Shown here: positions 49,991 to 59,029 of the stretch, one piece after another
How the letters are laid out: each line of letters opens with the position of its first letter
Position numbering within the stretch: the stretch's first letter is position 1
NCBI RefSeq assembly: GCF_016464705.1
Contig: NZ_JAEHOB010000001.1
Location: 1-64,000, forward strand
Length of the DNA: 64,000 bases
DNA from: Qaidamihabitans albus
GTDB taxonomy: Bacteria > Actinomycetota > Actinomycetes > Mycobacteriales > Pseudonocardiaceae
Reading direction: 5' to 3'
Notes under the pieces: model-generated
What the model saw: the letters and a program-made list of their open reading frames with translations, nothing else
What the model was told of the DNA's origin: nothing
Database searches by the model: none
Program-made: the position numbers and the translations under genes

Positions 49991-50038
49991 GCGCGAAGCA
50001 TTCCAAGATCGTCGCCAGGGAGCAACGGGTATGTACGG

Positions 50039-50788
50039 TTACCGGGGTTCGGCGTCGAGGCCGATCTCCCTCGCCAGGTCGGCCAGCATCGCGTCGAAGA
50101 GGACGTCGGGCTTCGACACCGGAATCGGGTAGTTGCCGAAGACCTCGAGCGTGACGTGGCCGTACAGCCGCGCCCAGAACTGCATCATCAGGTAGGTCGT
50201 GCCCAGGGTGAGCCTGCCCTCGGGCACCCGCAGCCCCGCCTCCGTGGCGGCGGAGAGCAGGTCGTCGCGGTACGCGGCCAGGTCGTCGTGCAGCTCGGGC
50301 GGGACGATGTCGTCCGCCGGGGTGGCCAGCTCGTGCGCCACCAGCACGTGGCCCGCCGCCCTGAGGAAGGCCCGGCCGAACGGTTCGGTCACCTGCTTGA
50401 GCGTCGCCACGCTGCCCGCCGCGGACCCGACCCCGCCGGTCGGCGAGGCGAACACGAGCGTGAACTCCTTCGTGTGGGTCAGTGCCCACCGCCGGAAGCC
50501 CCTGCAGATCGCGAAGAGCTGTAGTGCGGCGTCGTCGGGCAGCTCGCCCACCTCCGCGGCGAGCTGGTCGCCGAGGTCGGCGATCACGTCCCGCCGCAGG
50601 TGTTCCACGAGGTCGTCGCGCGAGCCGTAGTACCGGTACAGCGCGGGCGCGGTGATGCCGAGCTCGCGGGCGATCGCGCGCAGCGTCACCGACTCCGGAC
50701 CGTGCTCGACGAGCAGCGTGCGCGCGGTCTGCCTGATGTCGTGGTCGGTCGCCGCGCGCTCGCGGACCCGCCGTGCCGGCCTGTTCAT
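50039..50788 (-). CDS. TetR/AcrR family transcriptional regulator
   Basis: 249 residues. Helix-turn-helix at about 12-58 (IRQTARTLLVEHGPESVTLRAIARELGITAPALYRYYGSRDDLVEHL). The C-terminal ligand domain (WALTHTKEFTLVFASP) resembles the TetR_C_33/WHG type common in actinobacteria. Target unknown; it is 48 bp from the DinB gene in the same direction, and faces the ribokinase gene across a 360-bp gap. Confidence 0.88.
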   Translation of the reverse strand: MNRPARRVRERAATDHDIRQTARTLLVEHGPESVTLRAIARELGITAPALYRYYGSRDDLVEHLRRDVIADLGDQLAAEVGELPDDAALQLFAICRGFRRWALTHTKEFTLVFASPTGGVGSAAGSVATLKQVTEPFGRAFLRAAGHVLVAHELATPADDIVPPELHDDLAAYRDDLLSAATEAGLRVPEGRLTLGTTYLMMQFWARLYGHVTLEVFGNYPIPVSKPDVLFDAMLADLAREIGLDAEPR

Positions 50789-51148
50789 GACGGGCCCCGC
50801 CTACGCTGCCGGTTCTCCCGATCCATGGGAACGAGTCTAGAGGTTCGGGCGCCGCCGGCACCGATCACTCGGGGGGCTACGTGACCGGTGCCGGCGACCC
50901 GATGTCCGGCCGGCAGTCCTGGGGACCGGGGCCGAACAACACCCCGCGCGAACGCGGTGGTGCAGTGGAGAGCCCACCGAGACCGCGACCATGACGTCCC
51001 GGCTCGGAACTCACCCGAAAGGGTGAGTCTCGGCGAGCACCTCGCCTGATTGTCGCATCGCGAGGGCCAAAAGTTACAAAAATCTTCACGTACGGCTCGG
51101 GCCGGCGGCTGAACAGGTCCGGCCGGGTGTTCTGGCACGCTCGACCCC
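50789..51148. other. 360-bp gap with strong stem-loops
   Basis: No gene recognised. It contains an 11-bp perfect hairpin (arms 50853-50863 and 50886-50896, 22-nt loop), an 8-bp hairpin with a GAAA tetraloop (51009-51028) and a 6-bp hairpin (51032-51046), then an A-rich stretch (51067-51082). The last two lie about 100-140 bp upstream of the ribokinase start, where they could be part of its 5' leader. No known riboswitch recognised. Confidence 0.4.
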
Positions 51149-52024
51149 ATGACCGCTCGCGTTCTCGTCGTCGGATCGGCCAATGCGGACCTCGTCGTCG
51201 CGGCTGACCGCCGCCCCGGCGGCGGCGAGACCGTGCTGGGCGGGGACACCCGTGTGCTGCCCGGCGGCAAGGGTGCCAACACCGCGGTCGCGGCGGCTCG
51301 GCTGGGCGCCGACGTGGCGCTGCTCGGCGCGGTCGGCGACGACGGCCACGGCCGTATCCTGCTCGACTCGCTGCGCGGCTCGGGGGTGCGGACGGACCTG
51401 GTGCGGGTGGTCGACCGGCCGACCGGCGTCGCGTACATCACCGTGACCCCGGACGGGGAGAACTCGATCCTCGTCTCGCCGGGTGCGAACCACGAGCTGG
51501 AGCCCGGCGACGTCGACGGCGCGCTCGCGAGCGCCAGGGTCCTGGCGGCCTCGATGGAGATCCCGCTGCCGACCGTCGAGCACGCGGTGGCCGCCGCGGC
51601 CGGAGCGGGCGTGCGCACGGTGCTGAACCTCTCCCCGGTGGCGGAGGTGTCCGCCAGCACGCTGGCCGCACTCGACGTCCTGCTGGTGAACGAGCACGAG
51701 GCGGCCTGGCTGCTGGGGTCGCGGTCGGCCGGGCCGGAGCGGTTGCTCGACCTCGGTCCCCGCTCGGCCGTGGTAACCCGCGGTGGCAGGGGTGCCCTCG
51801 TGGTCACCGCAGCCGGGGTGGCCGAGGTGGAGCCGCCCGCCGTCGACCCGGTCGACACCACCGGCGCCGGGGACGCCTTCGCCGGAGCGCTGGCCCGCGC
51901 GCTCGCCGACGGCGCCGGGCTCGCCGACGCCGCCCGCAGCGCGGTCCGGGTGGCCGCGGTCTCGGTGACCCGGCACGGAGCGCAGCCCTCCTACCCGACG
52001 GCGGCCGAATTCGAACGCCGATAG
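51149..52024 (+). CDS. rbsK: ribokinase / PfkB family sugar kinase
   Basis: 291 residues. PfkB fold: VVGSANADLVV at the N-terminus, PGGKGANTAVAAARLGADV (PfkB signature 1), and VDTTGAGDAFAGALARAL (signature 2, with the catalytic Asp in GAGD). Best matched by ribokinases, which phosphorylate D-ribose with ATP. No ribose transporter is adjacent, so substrate is inferred by family. It lies 72 bp upstream of ptsI. Confidence 0.85.
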   Translation: MTARVLVVGSANADLVVAADRRPGGGETVLGGDTRVLPGGKGANTAVAAARLGADVALLGAVGDDGHGRILLDSLRGSGVRTDLVRVVDRPTGVAYITVTPDGENSILVSPGANHELEPGDVDGALASARVLAASMEIPLPTVEHAVAAAAGAGVRTVLNLSPVAEVSASTLAALDVLLVNEHEAAWLLGSRSAGPERLLDLGPRSAVVTRGGRGALVVTAAGVAEVEPPAVDPVDTTGAGDAFAGALARALADGAGLADAARSAVRVAAVSVTRHGAQPSYPTAAEFERR

Positions 52025-52084
52025 CAGAGACTAAGGTGTCTCCGGGGCGGCAAGCGACGGTCCCTTGGAGGAACATGTACCGCT

Positions 52085-52098
52085 ATGGTCTAGACCAT
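52085..52098. promoter_or_regulatory. DasR-type (dre-like) operator at the ptsI start
   Basis: The perfect palindrome ATGGTCTAGACCAT contains TGGTCTAGACCA, the core of the dre element bound by the GntR-family regulator DasR in Streptomyces. It covers the first two bases of the ptsI ATG (52097). DasR, which senses glucosamine-6-phosphate, is known to repress pts genes and N-acetylglucosamine uptake. Confidence 0.75.
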
Positions 52099-53731
52099 GT
52101 CTGATGCACAGCTCTCCGGAGTAGCCGTGAGCCCGGGCCGGGCGAGTGGCCCGGTCGTCCGGGTCACCGAACCGCTCGGTGAGCCGGCCAGCACCCCCGC
52201 CCCGGACGATCTGCACGCCGAGGCAGCGCGCATCGCGCCCGCGGCGCAGGCCGTGGTGTCCCGCCTCGAGGCAAAGGCCGAGGCGGCGACCGGTGACGCG
52301 GCGACCATTCTCAGCACCACGGCCGCGATGGCGGGCGACCCGGCGCTGGTCAGCCAGGCCGAGCAGCTGGTGACCGCGCAGAACATCCCCGCGGCCAGGG
52401 CCGTCTACGAGGCGGCGGGCAGCTTCACGCACGCGCTCGCGACCGCAGGCGGCTACATGGCCGAGCGTGTTCGTGACATCGAGGACGTCCGGGACCGGAT
52501 CATCGCCGAACTGCTGGGCGTCGAGCCGCCCGGTGTCCCCGAGCTCGAACGGCCGAGCGTGCTGGTCGCCCGCGACCTCGCGCCCGCCGACACGGCGGGC
52601 CTCGACCCGGCCCTCGTGCTGGCGCTCGCCACCGAGGAGGGCGGGCCGACCAGCCACACGGCCATCCTCGCCCGCTCACTCGGCATCCCCGCGGTCGTCG
52701 CGGTGCGCGGCCTGCTTTCCTTCGGCGCCAAGGCGCTGGCCGTCGACGGCGACACCGGCGCGATCGAGGAGGTCGACCCTGGCGCCCCCGCGGTGGCCGC
52801 AGTGTCGGCCGGCGCCTTCGACTGGGACGGCGCAGGGCGGACCTCCGACGGGCACCTGGTCAAGGTGCTCGGCAACGTCGGGGCGCCGCCGGACGCGCAC
52901 GCCGCGGCCGAAGCCGGTGCCGAGGGGGTCGGCCTGTTCCGCACCGAGTTCTGCTACCTGGACGCGGCCGACGAGCCGTCGGTGGAGGAGCAGCGGGCCG
53001 CCTACGCCGCCGTGCTCGAACCGTTCCGCGGCAAGCCGGTCATCGTGCGCACGCTCGACGCCGGTGCCGACAAGCCCCTCGCCTTCCTCTCCCCGGAGGC
53101 GGAGCCGAACCCGGCCCTCGGTGTCCGGGGCGTGCGCGTGGCCTTCGACCGGCCGGACGTGCTCGACCGCCAGCTCGAGGCCATCGCAGGCGCGGCGGCC
53201 GACTCCGGCGCGGACGTGTCGGTGATGGCTCCGATGGTGGCGACGGCCGAGGAGGCGTCCTGGTTCGCCGACCGGGTGCGGGCCGCGGGAGTGGCGCGCG
53301 CGGGCGTGATGATCGAGATACCCGCGGCGGCGCTCACCGCGACGGAGGTCCTCGATGCCGTCGACTTCGTGTCGGTCGGCACCAACGACCTCGCCCAGTA
53401 CACGTTCGCGGCCGACCGCCAGCTCGGTGCCGTCGCCAAGCTCAACGACCCGTGGCAGCCGGGCCTGCTCCGGTTGATCGCACTCATCGGCGACGCGGCC
53501 CGCGAGACGGGCAAGCCGGCGGGCGTGTGCGGCGAGGCGGCGGCCGACCCGCTGCTCGCCAGGGTGCTCACGGGGGTCGGTGTGACGAGCCTTTCGATGA
53601 ACGCGGCGTCCGTGCGCGCGGTCGGCGCGACCCTGGCCGGTGCCTCCCTCGCCGACTGCGAGCGGGCGGCGCAGGCGGCACTCGGCGCACCGACCGCGGC
53701 GGCGGCTCGCACGGCGGCGAAGGACGCCTGA
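52097..53731 (+). CDS. ptsI: phosphoenolpyruvate-protein phosphotransferase (PTS enzyme I)
   Basis: 544 residues. Takes phosphate from PEP and passes it to HPr, starting PTS sugar uptake. The phosphorylated histidine is His187 in GGPTSHTAILARSLGIPAVV. The PEP-binding barrel includes GVGLFRTEFCYLDA, VRTLDAGADKPL, SVGTNDLAQYTFAADR and GVCGEAAADP with the proton-donor cysteine. HPr and EIIA genes are not in the window. A dre-like palindrome on the start codon suggests control by DasR and hence by aminosugar supply. Confidence 0.95.
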   Translation: MSDAQLSGVAVSPGRASGPVVRVTEPLGEPASTPAPDDLHAEAARIAPAAQAVVSRLEAKAEAATGDAATILSTTAAMAGDPALVSQAEQLVTAQNIPAARAVYEAAGSFTHALATAGGYMAERVRDIEDVRDRIIAELLGVEPPGVPELERPSVLVARDLAPADTAGLDPALVLALATEEGGPTSHTAILARSLGIPAVVAVRGLLSFGAKALAVDGDTGAIEEVDPGAPAVAAVSAGAFDWDGAGRTSDGHLVKVLGNVGAPPDAHAAAEAGAEGVGLFRTEFCYLDAADEPSVEEQRAAYAAVLEPFRGKPVIVRTLDAGADKPLAFLSPEAEPNPALGVRGVRVAFDRPDVLDRQLEAIAGAAADSGADVSVMAPMVATAEEASWFADRVRAAGVARAGVMIEIPAAALTATEVLDAVDFVSVGTNDLAQYTFAADRQLGAVAKLNDPWQPGLLRLIALIGDAARETGKPAGVCGEAAADPLLARVLTGVGVTSLSMNAASVRAVGATLAGASLADCERAAQAALGAPTAAAARTAAKDA

Positions 53732-53747
53732 GCGACCGCTACGAGAG

Positions 53748-54410
53748 CTACGAGAACAGCCCCCGGCGGGGGTAGCGCAGGGTCAGCGAGCCGCCGTGCA
53801 CGCGGCCGCTGAAGACGAACCGGGGTGTGCCCGGCTTGCCGTTCGAGTTGGTCTTGTCGTCCAGCGAGCCCCACTTCACCTCGGTGATCCCGTTGGTGTC
53901 GACCACCGCGTTATCGGGAACCGTCACCGCCACCGAGTTCCACTTGGTGTCCAGCTCGACGTGGATCACCGGTGCGCTCAGCTCGGCCTCGCTGAAGTCG
54001 AGCTTGGTCTCGCCGTACTTGTTGCGCACCAGCACCTGAGGCGGGACGTACCAGCGGCCCTTGCGGACCAGCGAGGAGCCGTGCGCCTTGAGCTCCAGCC
54101 GTTCGCCCGCGGGTACCGGGATCCCTGGCGCCGGTGCGGCGGAAGGCAGCGGCGGCGCCGGTGCCACGGCATCCCGGTGCACGAGTCCCGGCAGGTCGGC
54201 GAGCACGGCGTTCAGCTCACCACGGGTCCGTGCCGCCAGTGCGATGTCGGTGCGCTCGGTGAACTCGTCCAGGTCGAGCATCCCCCGCCCGATCGCCTTC
54301 TGCAGCAGCCCGACCACGTGCTCCCGCTCCCGGTCGGAGACCCGCAGGTTCCGCGCCCGCTGCAGCTCGTCCGGTACCTCGGTGCCGCTCGCCTCTTCGC
54401 TCTCACCCAC
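53748..54410 (-). CDS. DUF1707 domain protein
   Basis: 220 residues from GTG 54410. DUF1707 at about 20-75: LRVSDREREHVVGLLQKAIGRGMLDLDEFTERTDIALAARTRGELNAVLADLPG. A Pro/Ala linker follows, then a beta-rich domain of about 110 residues (GSSLVRKGRWYVPPQVLVRNKYGETKLDFSEA) related to bactofilin/DUF2154-like 'cell wall-active' folds. No membrane segment. Function unknown; DUF1707 proteins are frequent in actinobacteria. Convergent with ptsI. Confidence 0.8.
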   Translation of the reverse strand: MGESEEASGTEVPDELQRARNLRVSDREREHVVGLLQKAIGRGMLDLDEFTERTDIALAARTRGELNAVLADLPGLVHRDAVAPAPPLPSAAPAPGIPVPAGERLELKAHGSSLVRKGRWYVPPQVLVRNKYGETKLDFSEAELSAPVIHVELDTKWNSVAVTVPDNAVVDTNGITEVKWGSLDDKTNSNGKPGTPRFVFSGRVHGGSLTLRYPRRGLFS

Positions 54411-54474
54411 GGCGATGATGCTAGGGCGCGGCGGCCAAGGGCGGATCCGGGAAAAACCCGGAGAAGCTCCGGGG

Positions 54475-55128
54475 TCAGTCCTCTTCGGCGTCGAGCCCGT
54501 GCTCGATCGCGTAGCGGGCCAGCTCCACCCGGTTGTGCAGGTGCAGCTTGCGCAGCGTCGACTGCACGTGGTTCTCCACGGTGCGGTGCGAGATCACCAG
54601 CCGGTCGGCGATCTGCCGGGCGGTCAGCCCCTTGGCGACCTGCCGCAGCACCTCGGTCTCCCGCTCGGTGAGCCGCGGCGGCGGTTCGCCCTCTGCCGGG
54701 GCGTCGGCCATCCGCCGGTACTCGCCCAGCACCAGCCCCGCCAGCCCCGCGGTGAACACGGTGTCGCCCGCGGCGGTGCGGCGCACGGCGTCCACGAGCT
54801 CAGGGACGGAGGCCGACTTCACCAGGTAGCCGGACGCGCCTGCCTTGACCGCTTCCAGTACGTCACTGTGCTCGCCGCTGGCCGAGAGCACGAGCACCCG
54901 TGTGCCCGGCAGTTCGCCGGTGATCGACCGGGTCGCCTGCACGCCCGACGTGTTGCCCAGGTTGAGGTCCATCAGCACGACGTCGGGCCGCACGGTGCGG
55001 GCGATCCGGACCGCGGCGTCGCCGTCCGGGGCGGTGGCACGGACCTCGAAGCCGTGCTCGCCGAGGTCCCTGGCCACGCCGTCACGCCAGATCGGGTGGT
55101 CGTCGACCACCATCACCGAGACCGTCAT
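54475..55128 (-). CDS. NarL/LuxR family response regulator
   Basis: 217 residues from ATG 55128, overlapping the kinase stop by ATGA. Receiver domain with Asp9-Asp10, phosphorylated Asp54 in VVLMDLNLG and Lys in GYLVKSAS. LuxR helix-turn-helix at about 148-205 (LTERETEVLRQVAKGLTARQIADRLVISHRTVENHVQSTLRKL). It is the partner of the adjacent histidine kinase. Confidence 0.93.
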   Translation of the reverse strand: MTVSVMVVDDHPIWRDGVARDLGEHGFEVRATAPDGDAAVRIARTVRPDVVLMDLNLGNTSGVQATRSITGELPGTRVLVLSASGEHSDVLEAVKAGASGYLVKSASVPELVDAVRRTAAGDTVFTAGLAGLVLGEYRRMADAPAEGEPPPRLTERETEVLRQVAKGLTARQIADRLVISHRTVENHVQSTLRKLHLHNRVELARYAIEHGLDAEED

Positions 55129-56273
55129 CGGCCGCTCCCCGCGCGTCTGCTCCGCTCCGGCCGGCGTGGCACCCGGATCTCCCACTCGGTCCCGGCGCCG
55201 GGTGCGGTCTCCAGCGTGCTGGTGCCGCCGAGTTCGGCCACCCGGCCGCGGATCGACTGCGCGACACCGAGCCTGCCGTGTGACTGCGCGAGCTCCAGCC
55301 TGCCCGGCGCGATGCCGGGGCCGTCGTCCCTGATCGTCACCACGATCTCCTCTCCGAGATCCTCCAGCAGCACCCAGGCCCTCGCCGTGGGCCCGGCGTG
55401 CTCGTCCACGTTGGACAGCGCCTCCCTTGCGACGGCGACGAGCTCGGTGACGGTTCCCTCCGGCAGCGGCACTTCACCCGCCGGTGCGGACACCTGCACC
55501 CGCGACGTGGCGAGCAGCTGCAGCGCGGAGCGCAGATCGGTGCTGCCGCCGCCGCTCGACCGGCCGGACCCTGTCGTCACGAGCGCCCGCAGCGCGATCT
55601 CCTGCTCTCCGGCGAGCCGGGCCAGCTCGGCGGCCTCCCCGCCGAGCTCGCCGCCGCGGCGCCGGACCCTGGCCAGCACCTGCAACACGCTGTCGTGGAT
55701 GGAGCGGGCGAGCCGCTCCCGCTCCGCGTTCGCCGCCTCGGTGCGCATGGCCTGCGCGAGTGCCGTCTGCGAGCGCCGCGCCGTCGTCGCGGTGACCCCG
55801 ATGAGCAGCCCGCTCGCGGTGAGCAGCACTCCGTCCCGCGCGACGTCGAGGTCCACGCCCAGCCGGGCCACCCCGGTCGAGACGGCAACCACGAGCCCGG
55901 CCAGCACGCCGCCGGTGGCACCGAACCTCGCTCCCGCGACCAGTGGCGGCACGGCCGCCCAGACCGTCGTGATCAGCGGCGCGGTCTCGGCGTACTGCGC
56001 GTCCGAGAGCACGAGCGGCGAGGTCAGCATGATCGCGCAGGTCACGGCCACGTCCGCCAGCACGAGGCTGCGCAGGCGCAGTGCCTCCCGGGAGAAGGAC
56101 AGGCTGGTGCACACGGTCCAGGCCGTCATCGCGGCCAGCGCGGTCCACGCCAACCATTCGCGCTCGTACTCGGTGCGGTGCACGAGCACCACCCCGGCGG
56201 CGAAGACGAGCGTGACCACCCGGAGCGCGATCGTGCCCCACCACAGCGGCGTCGCAGGATCGCGCCCGGTCAT
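55125..56273 (-). CDS. sensor histidine kinase (MacS/NarL type)
   Basis: 382 residues from ATG 56273, overlapping the AI-2E gene stop by ATGA. Five to six N-terminal membrane helices, then a dimerisation/phosphoacceptor region ERERLARSIHDSVLQVLARVRRRGGEL with the H-D pair, and a HATPase domain (REALSNVDEHAG, IRDDGPGIAPG, GRLGVAQSIRGR, GAGTEWEIRVP). No large extracytoplasmic sensor, so it probably senses a membrane signal. Co-translated with the response regulator. Confidence 0.9.
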   Translation of the reverse strand: MTGRDPATPLWWGTIALRVVTLVFAAGVVLVHRTEYEREWLAWTALAAMTAWTVCTSLSFSREALRLRSLVLADVAVTCAIMLTSPLVLSDAQYAETAPLITTVWAAVPPLVAGARFGATGGVLAGLVVAVSTGVARLGVDLDVARDGVLLTASGLLIGVTATTARRSQTALAQAMRTEAANAERERLARSIHDSVLQVLARVRRRGGELGGEAAELARLAGEQEIALRALVTTGSGRSSGGGSTDLRSALQLLATSRVQVSAPAGEVPLPEGTVTELVAVAREALSNVDEHAGPTARAWVLLEDLGEEIVVTIRDDGPGIAPGRLELAQSHGRLGVAQSIRGRVAELGGTSTLETAPGAGTEWEIRVPRRPERSRRAGSGR

Positions 56274-57472
56274 CGCTGTTCGGTGGGCGTCTCGTCGGTC
56301 TCCTCGGTCGTCTCGGTACCCGTGGCCTCCGGCTGGGCCCCGTCGGCACGGAGCACGTCCACGGCGTTCGGATCGGGGTCGCGCTCGTTCACCAGCGACT
56401 TGATCCCGGCGTTGAGCACGGCCAGCAGGGGCACCGCCAGCAGCGCGCCCGGAATGCCGGCGGTGACCAGACCGGCCGCGATGGCGAGGATGACGGCCAG
56501 TGGGTGCAGTTTGACGGCCCGGCCGAGCAGCAGCGGCTGGAGCACGTGGCTCTCCAGTTGCATCACGCCGATGACGATGGCCAGCACCACCAGTGCGGTG
56601 ACGATGCCGTTGGTCACCAGCGCGACCAGCACGGCGACGGCGCCCGCCACCACGGCACCGACGATCGGCACGAAAGCGCTGAGGAACACCAGCGTCGCCA
56701 GCGGGATCACCAACGGCACACCGACGATCCACAGCCCGACACCGATGCCGACCGCGTCCACCACCGCGACGGCGGCCGTGGCCCGCACATAACTGACGAG
56801 TGAGGCGAACCCGCGCCGTCCCGCCGTGTCGACGCGCACCCGCACGGGCGCGGGAACGCCGCGGGTCAGGAACGTCCAGATCCGCTCGCCGCTGACCAGG
56901 AAGAAGATGAGGATGAACAGGGTGAGCAGGAAGCCGGTGAGGATCTCGCCGACCGTGCTCGCCGTCGTGAGCGCGCCCGCGGTGAGCGATGCCTGGTTCT
57001 GCTGGATCAGCCCGATGGCCTGGTTGATGAAGTCCTCGATCTGGGTCTGCCGCAGGTGCAGCGGACCGTTGATCAGCCAGTCCTCGATCTGGCTCAGGCT
57101 CTCGTTGATCTGCTGCTGCAGGGCGGGCAGCCCTTCGGTGAACTGGATGATGACGAAGGTCAGCAGGCCACCGACCGCGCCGAGGCCGCCGATCATGACC
57201 AGTCCGGTGGCGAGCGCGCGCGGCACACGGGCCCGCACCAATCGCTGTACCGCAGGCGCCAGGAGCGCGGCGAGCAACAACGCGATCGAAAGCGGGATCA
57301 CGACCACCGACAGGTAGCCGATCATCCACACGATGACGTACAGCGCCGCGATCACCATGAGGAAGCGCCACGAGAGCGCCGCGCCGATGCGCAGGCCCCG
57401 GGGCACCGCTCCGGTCACGTCCTCATCTTCCGAGATAACCGGGATTCTCGACCGTTTCTCACTCACTTGCAC
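56270..57472 (-). CDS. AI-2E family transporter
   Basis: 400 residues from GTG 57472 (GTG 57466 also possible). Eight hydrophobic helices with a long extracytoplasmic amphipathic segment (ALQQQINESLSQIEDWLINGP). The conserved C-terminal PerM/TqsA motifs are FVPIVGAVVAGAVAVLVAL and QLESHVLQPLLLGRAVKLHPLAVILAIAAG. An acidic Thr/Glu tail ends it. The family includes Na+/H+ antiporters and putative signal exporters, so substrate is not implied by the name. First gene of an overlapping three-gene operon with the histidine kinase and response regulator. Confidence 0.85.
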   Translation of the reverse strand: MQVSEKRSRIPVISEDEDVTGAVPRGLRIGAALSWRFLMVIAALYVIVWMIGYLSVVVIPLSIALLLAALLAPAVQRLVRARVPRALATGLVMIGGLGAVGGLLTFVIIQFTEGLPALQQQINESLSQIEDWLINGPLHLRQTQIEDFINQAIGLIQQNQASLTAGALTTASTVGEILTGFLLTLFILIFFLVSGERIWTFLTRGVPAPVRVRVDTAGRRGFASLVSYVRATAAVAVVDAVGIGVGLWIVGVPLVIPLATLVFLSAFVPIVGAVVAGAVAVLVALVTNGIVTALVVLAIVIGVMQLESHVLQPLLLGRAVKLHPLAVILAIAAGLVTAGIPGALLAVPLLAVLNAGIKSLVNERDPDPNAVDVLRADGAQPEATGTETTEETDETPTEQR

Positions 57473-57734
57473 ACCTTATCGGTGCCTGCAGGCGGCAACG
57501 TGCCGAACGCGCGGGTAACCCGGACGGCAGTGCACCGATCACCTGTCGTTACAGCCGCCCACACTCTGTGTTCTTCACACGATCGTGCAGTCAAGTCGTG
57601 TTGAAGGTGCGTGCGGCCTCCCGAGTTTGCCAATCTCGGTGGCACACGAGCAGTACGTGCTTGGTTGAGCACGACGCGCAGTCATCCCCAGGCGCGACCG
57701 AATCACTCGAAACGAACGTACCGGCAGGAGATCT

Positions 57735-58835
57735 GTGGCCACCACGGCAGCGACGGAGCGGAGCGGCGCGGAACGCGCCCGCCGCTGGTGGTCGCGTGCT
57801 CTCGTGGTGGTCGGTGGCGCCCTGGCCGGTACCGCCGCCGCATGGGCGCTCGCCACCGCGACCGCCGCCGCGGCGCCCTCCTCCGGGCACGACACCTTCA
57901 CGGGTCCTGCCGTCACCGCCGTGCAGCACGGCGAGAACGAGGGTGACCTGCTCGGCGAGACGACCGGCGTGGACGTCACCCCGGTCGCCGATGCGACCGT
58001 CGACGGGCTGGGCCGGGTCGTTTCCGGCGCGGCCGGCCTGACCGGTGACGTGAGTGCCGCCGTTCCGGCGACCGGGAACGGCGAGGGCACCGGAGGCACA
58101 GACACCGGAAAGGCCAAGGACGCCGGGGAGACCGAGGCCACCGAGGCCACCGAGGCCACCGCGCAGACCCACGGCACCGAGCCCGCCGAGGTCGACCGTG
58201 CGGTCACGCGCTTCTGCGACGAGGCGTTGCTGCGGCCCGCGCACAAGACGCTCGGCGCGGTCGAGCAGGCCGTGCGCAGCCCCCGGGACGCGAAGCAGAT
58301 CATCGAACGCGGGCTCACCCCCTCGAAGCGGGTGCAGGACTTCGGCGAGAAGGTGTGGGACGCGTTCGCCCCCGGCGCCGAGGATCTCGTCGATCTTCCC
58401 GAGCTGCCCGCTCTCCCCGGTGCGGACGATTCCACGGGTCCGTTGCCCGGTGCGTTGCCGGACGCCGCGCCCGCCACCGGCGCCGCGCCGCAGACCGCGC
58501 CCGCCGCGATGCCGTCGGTCACGCAGAACGACGCGTTCGCGTTGAACGCGATGACCTCGCCCGATTCCCTCGCCGACGCCGCTGCCGACTCGCAGCGTTC
58601 CGGTGACGCGGGTAAGGATTCCACGCCGGTCTCTCCGGTGCGGCCGCTGGCTCCGCTCGCGATGCCGGCCCCCGCGGGCGGCACCGCCGGCGGTTTTCAT
58701 GTCGACGGCCCGCTGTTCGGCGTTCCCGCCAACAGCCTGGCCGCTTCCTACGACGCCGTGCACGGTTCGATCCGTGCCGGTGTCCGGCACCTGCCGATCC
58801 AACCGGGTTCGCAGCCCGGCGTGACGCCCGACTGA
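57735..58835 (+). CDS. exported Ala/Pro-rich protein, unknown
   Basis: 366 residues from GTG 57735. A Tat/Sec-like N-terminus with a basic start (RARRWW) and hydrophobic core (ALVVVGGALAGTAAAWALATA), likely cleaved after AAAA near residue 47. The mature part is low in aromatic residues and rich in Ala, Pro, Gly and Asp, with a threefold Thr-Glu-Ala repeat (58131-58157), one cysteine, and a Leu-Pro-rich segment (DLPELPALPGADD). The C-terminus (GGFHVDGPLFGVPANSLAAS) is the most distinctive part. Shares composition and direction with the giant repeat protein that follows after 194 bp. No family recognised. Confidence 0.65.
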   Translation: MATTAATERSGAERARRWWSRALVVVGGALAGTAAAWALATATAAAAPSSGHDTFTGPAVTAVQHGENEGDLLGETTGVDVTPVADATVDGLGRVVSGAAGLTGDVSAAVPATGNGEGTGGTDTGKAKDAGETEATEATEATAQTHGTEPAEVDRAVTRFCDEALLRPAHKTLGAVEQAVRSPRDAKQIIERGLTPSKRVQDFGEKVWDAFAPGAEDLVDLPELPALPGADDSTGPLPGALPDAAPATGAAPQTAPAAMPSVTQNDAFALNAMTSPDSLADAAADSQRSGDAGKDSTPVSPVRPLAPLAMPAPAGGTAGGFHVDGPLFGVPANSLAASYDAVHGSIRAGVRHLPIQPGSQPGVTPD

Positions 58836-59029
58836 ATGTCGCCGCGGGGTCGCTGACGCCGCACCGCCGCGATTTCTCTTCGTCGGCTCGCGTCCGCTGA
58901 ATCTCCCCGCGTTTCCTCCCGCGGTGCGCGCTCGCGCATCCGCAGCCCGCCGGGCTCCCGTGTGTCCCCGGACGGTGCGAAACCCCAAGAACCCCGTAAG
59001 GGAACCAAGGAAAAGGAGAACACCTCACT

